From contig URYX01000114.1 of assembly GCA_900552225.1 (NCBI GenBank), forward strand, positions 1 through 6,094: a stretch of DNA of 6,094 nucleotides. Reading direction: 5' to 3'. Source of the DNA: an uncultured Oscillospiraceae bacterium (GTDB lineage: Bacteria; Bacillota; Clostridia; Oscillospirales; Acutalibacteraceae). Positions 5,288 to 6,094 of this stretch are shown here, piece after piece; positions within the stretch are counted from its first letter, which is position 1, and each line of letters begins with the position of its first letter. The notes beneath the pieces are model-generated. The model was not told the DNA's origin, ran no database searches, and was given only the letters and a program-made list of their open reading frames with translations. Made by a program: the position numbers and the translations under genes.

Positions 5288-6064
5288 ATGAAGGTTGTAT
5301 TGCTGACCCATACCCCCGACCCGGAGCGTATGGTGGCCTCGGCGGCGAAGCTGTGCTATTCTTCGGCCACGATTGAGGATTTGAGAGAAAAGCTCACGCC
5401 GGAAAAGACGGCGGATTTTGTCGATATGCTGGCGTCGCTCGGGCACGAGAGCCCGACGGAGCATGCATCCTTTACCTTCGGTGTGGAGGGAGTGTCCCGT
5501 TCGCTTCTGGCGCAGCTGACGCGCCACCGGATTGCCTCCTACAGCGTGCAGAGCCAGCGGTATGTCAAGGAAAGCAGCTTTGAATATGTGCTGCCGCCCG
5601 AAATCGCGGCGATCCCCGAAGCGCGCGAGGAATACCTCCGGGCGATGGAGGAGGATCAGGCGCATTACGAGCACCTGACCGCACTGCTGCAGAAGAAGCA
5701 CGAGGAGGAGCTGGCGGCCGCCGGTGTCGAGCCGAAGGAGGCGGCGCGCCGTGCCCAAAAGATGGCGATCGAGGATGCCCGCTTTGTGCTGCCAAACGCC
5801 TGCACCACCAAGCTGATCCTGACGATGAATGCGCGCAGCCTGATGAACTTTTTCCATCATCGCTGCTGCAGCCGCGCCCAGTGGGAGATCCGCGAGCTGG
5901 CGGATCGGATGCTGGAATGCTGCCTGCAGGCGGCTCCGCACCTGTTTTCCAAGGCCGGCCCCTCCTGCGTGGCGGGAGCCTGTCCCGAAGGAAAAATGAG
6001 CTGCGGCCGCGCGGCGGAAATGCGGCAGAAATACCGGGCGATGAGGGAGCGGGCCCATGGGTAA
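5288..6064 (+). CDS. thyX: ThyX, flavin-dependent thymidylate synthase
   Basis: This 258-residue protein carries the ThyX signature RHRX7S at residues 79-89 (RHRIASYSVQS), followed by QRY (90-92). That segment binds FAD and dUMP. Other family landmarks are GHESPTEHASFTF (52-64), where the His residues face the flavin site, ARFVLPNACTTKL (164-175) and LMNFFHHRCCSRAQWEIRELA (185-205). The enzyme is a cytosolic homotetramer that methylates dUMP to dTMP with methylenetetrahydrofolate and NADPH through FAD. It replaces ThyA and spares dihydrofolate reductase. The tail after residue 220 adds three cysteines (C227, C232, C239) in GPSCVAGACPEGKMSCG, a pattern I associate with Clostridia ThyX proteins; its role is unknown to me. 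The gene overlaps the start of tmk by 8 nt, tying it to the next step in dTTP synthesis. Length and motifs are complete. Confidence 0.96.
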   Translation: MKVVLLTHTPDPERMVASAAKLCYSSATIEDLREKLTPEKTADFVDMLASLGHESPTEHASFTFGVEGVSRSLLAQLTRHRIASYSVQSQRYVKESSFEYVLPPEIAAIPEAREEYLRAMEEDQAHYEHLTALLQKKHEEELAAAGVEPKEAARRAQKMAIEDARFVLPNACTTKLILTMNARSLMNFFHHRCCSRAQWEIRELADRMLECCLQAAPHLFSKAGPSCVAGACPEGKMSCGRAAEMRQKYRAMRERAHG

Positions 6065-6094
6065 GCTGATGGTGATCAACGGGCTGGACGGCAG
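6057..6094 (+). CDS. tmk: Start of thymidylate kinase (dTMP kinase), cut by window end
   Basis: The ATG at 6057 opens a frame reading MGKLMVINGLDG before the window ends, in the +1 frame relative to thyX and overlapping its stop codon. This matches the N-terminus of thymidylate kinases, in which (F/I)xGLDGSGKST forms the P-loop; the next codon begins AG, consistent with Ser. Tmk phosphorylates dTMP, the ThyX product, to dTDP, so the neighbourhood supports the call. Only 12 full codons are visible. A related P-loop nucleoside monophosphate kinase cannot be excluded. Asn replaces the more usual Glu before GLDG. Confidence 0.7.
   Translation, partial: MGKLMVINGLDG

Noticed and set aside
4655..6079. 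Open frame of 474 codons on the minus strand opposite thyX and the HhH gene
   Set aside because: It is antisense to two well-supported genes and spans the gap between them. The composition (H, R, Q rich) is that of a shadow frame and no motif is visible.

Overview
The window reads as a stretch of ordinary chromosome from a GC-rich, low-redundancy bacterium. It is most likely an anaerobic Clostridia/Oscillospirales-type gut Firmicute. The reasons are strong AGGAGG-type ribosome binding sites, a TrkA/TrkH pair, a FeoA-FeoB ferrous iron operon, the flavin-dependent thymidylate synthase ThyX with a cysteine-rich tail, and compact GC-rich coding with little intergenic space apart from one repeat-rich gap. 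The taxonomic placement is inference; there is no rRNA or other marker gene here.

Layout. Bases 1-461 (+) hold the 3' end of trkA and 472-1911 (+) a complete trkH; together they form a potassium-uptake operon. A perfect 15-bp stem at 1924-1960 closes it. Converging on it from the minus strand is feoA (4398-4147) followed by feoB (4150-2000), overlapping by 4 nt in an ATGA arrangement. The only long gene-free gap (4399-4876) lies between the divergent feoAB and a small membrane-anchored helix-hairpin-helix protein (4877-5221, +). It is packed with palindromes and short repeats. After that come thyX (5288-6064, +) and the first codons of tmk (6057 onward), which overlap by 8 nt.

Functional logic. 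TrkA is the cytosolic nucleotide-binding regulator of the TrkH potassium channel-like subunit. FeoA and FeoB import Fe2+. ThyX makes dTMP from dUMP and Tmk phosphorylates it to dTDP, so the last two genes are consecutive steps of one pathway. The helix-hairpin-helix protein is a ComEA-like DNA-binding candidate with its own promoter.

The least explained part is the repeat material around feoAB. A 38-bp palindromic repeat occurs downstream of feoB (1964-2001) and, inverted, in the gap upstream of feoA (4638-4675), matching at 33 of 38 positions. The upstream copy ends a roughly 237-bp segment (4439-4675) whose two ends share an inverted TGTCAAAAAA motif. That segment is directly abutted by two related copies of a GC-rich hairpin (4411-4438 and 4676-4701). 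This looks like a MITE-like or interspersed-repeat element. I see no nuclease, defence, CRISPR or phage gene, and no convincing new protein system in this window.
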